A DNA stretch of 64,000 nt from Lucinisca nassula. Lineage: Eukaryota > Mollusca > Bivalvia > Lucinida > Lucinidae. Positions within the stretch are counted from its first letter, which is position 1. Each line of letters starts with the position of its first letter. A program made the translations under genes and the position numbers. The notes below the pieces were generated by a model. That model was not told the origin of the DNA. It saw nothing but the letters and a program-made list of their open reading frames with translations, and ran no database searches. Location of the stretch: assembly GCA_963580285.1 (NCBI GenBank), contig OY757025.1, positions 117,121,900 to 117,185,899 on the forward strand. The letters are read 5' to 3'. Shown here piece after piece: positions 62,031-64,000 of the stretch.

Positions 62031-62576
62031 TTACACACCAGCCTCGAATGCGGTTTTAACTACTTCTCCGGCAGAGGGCGGTGCATCATCGCAAACGAAG
62101 CAGATCCAAGAGTCGACAATTTGTCTCAATGGTACGAGTCCTTCTTTAGGATTGTAGGCCTTGAAGAATTTTGTATCTAATGCGACATTTTCATGACCGT
62201 ACGCTTTGAAAGCAATCAGAAACTCCTCTTCCGAAATTGACCTGTCTTTGTTGGTGTCAATAACGTCAAATAGGGAATCAAAACATTTATCCATCTCTTT
62301 CCTGAACGCCGCTTTGTCCTTGGCCAAATCATCGCTTAGTTTTTTGATAAATTCATCCTCGCTGATCTCCCCTTGTCTTCCACGGAAGATGAAAGTATTC
62401 CACCATTTCTCAAAATTTTCTCTCACCATCTTTCCCTTTTCTGGGTCCAGATGGTGCAAGTCGCTGAATTTATCCCGACTTTCGACAACGTCTTCGATCG
62501 ATATTTTGCCATCGTGATTTACGTCCAAAGATTTGTACCAGATCTTCCATTTACAGACCAGATAATCATTTGCCAT
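62031..62576 (-). CDS. Sarcoplasmic calcium-binding protein (EF-hand)
   Basis: A 181-residue EF-hand protein, the usual size for invertebrate sarcoplasmic calcium-binding proteins, which buffer cytosolic calcium, mainly in muscle. Loop 1 is DVNHDGKISIED (residues 18-29), with Asp in place of Glu at the last position. Loop 2 (about 64-75, FRGRQGEISEDE) lacks the first acidic ligand. Loop 3 is DTNKDRSISEEE (107-118) with Arg where Gly is usual. Loop 4 (about 140-151) has lost its ligands. So two sites, 1 and 3, look able to bind calcium. The start is MANDYL at 62576: the minus strand has an acceptor, TTTATTTTTCAG, ending at 62582, so the exon begins at 62581, five bases before ATG, and the in-frame Met at 62603 lies in intron. 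The whole coding sequence is in one exon; the 5'-UTR exon lies beyond. Confidence 0.9.
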   Translation of the reverse strand: MANDYLVCKWKIWYKSLDVNHDGKISIEDVVESRDKFSDLHHLDPEKGKMVRENFEKWWNTFIFRGRQGEISEDEFIKKLSDDLAKDKAAFRKEMDKCFDSLFDVIDTNKDRSISEEEFLIAFKAYGHENVALDTKFFKAYNPKEGLVPLRQIVDSWICFVCDDAPPSAGEVVKTAFEAGV

Positions 62577-62724
62577 TGTGTCTGAAAAATAAACAAAACA
62601 CAAAATTGAGCTAAACAGAAATCTAACTTGAGCAATTTCAAGCGAAAATTTGTTAAATATTCTTGCGAACCCTATCAGTCAGGATATAGTATATAGGTTA
62701 GAGTACATTAAAATCTATTACCCT

Positions 62725-64000
62725 TGGTGCTGTGGACGACTTGAAGCACTATTGCCCGAGGCAATAGTGCATCAAGTCGTCCACAACACCGAAGCGCAAT
62801 TGATTCTCCTTCGGTGCTGTGGACGACTTGATACACTAATAGTACATCAAGTCGTCCACAGCACCGACGCGCAATTGATTGTCCTTTCGTGCTGTGGACG
62901 ACTTGATACACTATTGTCCGAGGCAATAGTGCATCAAGTCGTCCACAACACCGAAGCGCAATTGATTCACTTTCGGTGCTGTGGACGACTTGATACACTA
63001 ATAGTACATCAAGTCGTCCACAGCACCGACGCGCAATTGATTGTCCTTTCGTGCTGTGGACGACTTGATACACTATTGTCCGAGGCAATAGTGCATCAAG
63101 TCGTCCACAACACCGACGCGCAATTGATTGTCTTTCAGTGCTGTGGACGACTTGATAGACTATTGCTCGAGGCAATAGTGCATCAAGTCGTCCACAGCAC
63201 CGACGCGCAATTGATTGTCCTTTCGTGCTGTGGACGACTTGATACACTATTGTCCGAGGCAATAGTGCATCAAGTCGTCCACAGCACCGACGCGCAATCG
63301 ATTGTCCTTCAGTGCTGTCGACGACTTGATGCACTATTGCCCGAAGCAATAGTGCATCAGGTCGGTCACAGAACCTAAAGGCCATTGATTGCGCCTCGGT
63401 GCTGTGGGCGACTTGATGCACTATTGCCAGAGGCAACATTGTAATTGCCCGAGGCAATAATGCATCACGTCGTCCACAGCACCAAATGGTAATTGCCCCT
63501 CGGTGCTGTGGACGACTTGGTGCACTATTGCCCGAGGTAAAAGTGCATCAAGTCGTCCATAGCACCAAAGGCTAATTGCCCCTCGGTGCTGTGGACGACT
63601 TGATGCACCATTGACCGAGGCAAATAGTGCATCAGGTCGTTCACAGCACCAAAGGCTAATTGCCCCTCGGTGCTGTGGACGACTTGGTGCACTATTGCCC
63701 GAGGTAAAAGTGCAAAAAGTCGTCCATAACACCAAAGGCTAATTGCCCCTCGGTGCTGTGGACGAGACTTGGTGCACTATTGACCGAGGCAAATAGTGCA
63801 TCAGGTCGTTCACAGCACCAAAGGCTAATTGCCCCTCGGTGCTGTGGACGACTTGGTGCACTATTGCCCGAGGTAAAAGTGCAAAAAGTCGTCCATAACA
63901 CCAAAGGCTAATTGCCTCTCGGTGCTGTGGACGAGACTTGGTGCACTATTGACCGAGGCAAATAGTGCATCAGGTCGTTCACAGCACCAAAGGCTAATTG
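62725..64000. repeat. Satellite of inverted-repeat units, continues past the window
   Basis: 'TGTGGACGACTTG' or a close variant recurs at 62731, 62818, 62893, 62980, 63055, 63142, 63229, 63316, 63403, 63507, 63590, 63674, 63757, 63843 and 63926: fifteen units of 75-104 bases, with 87 and 75 alternating at first and 83-86 later. Each unit is a hairpin: 'GACGACTTGATACACTATTG' against 'CAATAGTGCATCAAGTCGTC'. Because the units are palindromic, both strands stay open for about 245 codons; neither frame is a gene. Confidence 0.95.

Noticed and set aside
62577..62603. Upstream in-frame Met as start of the calcium-binding protein
   Set aside because: It lies in the T-rich tract before a CAG acceptor; the nine extra residues do not look like part of the family.
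62650..63457. Repeat-protein genes of 242 codons (+) and 249 codons (-)
   Set aside because: Both frames arise from palindromic satellite units whose lengths are mostly multiples of three.
62725..64000. CRISPR-like array
   Set aside because: The spacers between repeated arms are themselves repeats, not unique sequences, and the context is a eukaryotic gene.

Overview
The window looks like a repeat-saturated stretch of animal nuclear DNA, most likely from a mollusc and probably a heterodont bivalve. That assignment is an inference: it rests on the metazoan-style genes with GT-AG introns and AATAAA signals, the sarcoplasmic-type EF-hand protein, the several tRNA-headed SINE families, the LINEs that carry RNase H, and the many foldback MITEs. 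There are no operons, no CRISPR array and no functional rRNA or tRNA gene. Most long open frames are shadows of repeats.

Three host genes can be supported. (1) A Ras-association (RASSF9/10-like) protein is encoded in one coding exon at 24422-25471 (+), probably with an untranslated upstream exon ending at 23246. (2) A small secreted cysteine-rich peptide gene is split over three exons (40363-40423, 41968-42105, 46966 to about 47050, +) with a TATA box; its exons are too short to stand out as open frames. (3) The coding exon of a sarcoplasmic calcium-binding protein lies at 62031-62581 (-); its upstream intron runs into an inverted-repeat satellite that continues past the window end. A fourth, weak candidate exon lies at 12378-12717 (-).

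Layout. 0-6 kb: SINEs, MITEs and a 96-bp minisatellite. 6.1-8.6 kb: decayed LINE 1 with RT and RNase H (-). 8.6-13.4 kb: mostly unclassified sequence. 13.4-20.3 kb: decayed LINE 2 (-), whose RNase H end is triplicated as 416-bp units and whose RT motif is split by a SINE that is itself split by a 3-kb inverted-repeat element. 20.5-21.7 kb: minisatellite split by a SINE. 23-25.5 kb: RASSF-like gene. 26-40 kb: dense foldback elements, a mariner-like MITE, minisatellites and SINEs. 40.3-47.1 kb: cysteine-rich peptide gene, whose introns hold a piggyBac-like MITE trimer and several SINEs and MITEs. 47-52 kb: SINEs and minisatellites. 52.4-55.4 kb: decayed CR1/L2-like LINE 3 (-). 55-61 kb: nested SINEs and a nearly perfect 1,024-bp tandem duplication. 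61-64 kb: long palindrome, calcium-binding protein gene and satellite.

For repeats I use private labels (SINE A to G; MITE families M, P, H, U, V, Q, S, R). They refer only to similarity seen inside this window. Repeat boundaries are read by eye and are good to roughly 5-20 bases unless a target-site duplication (TSD) is given.
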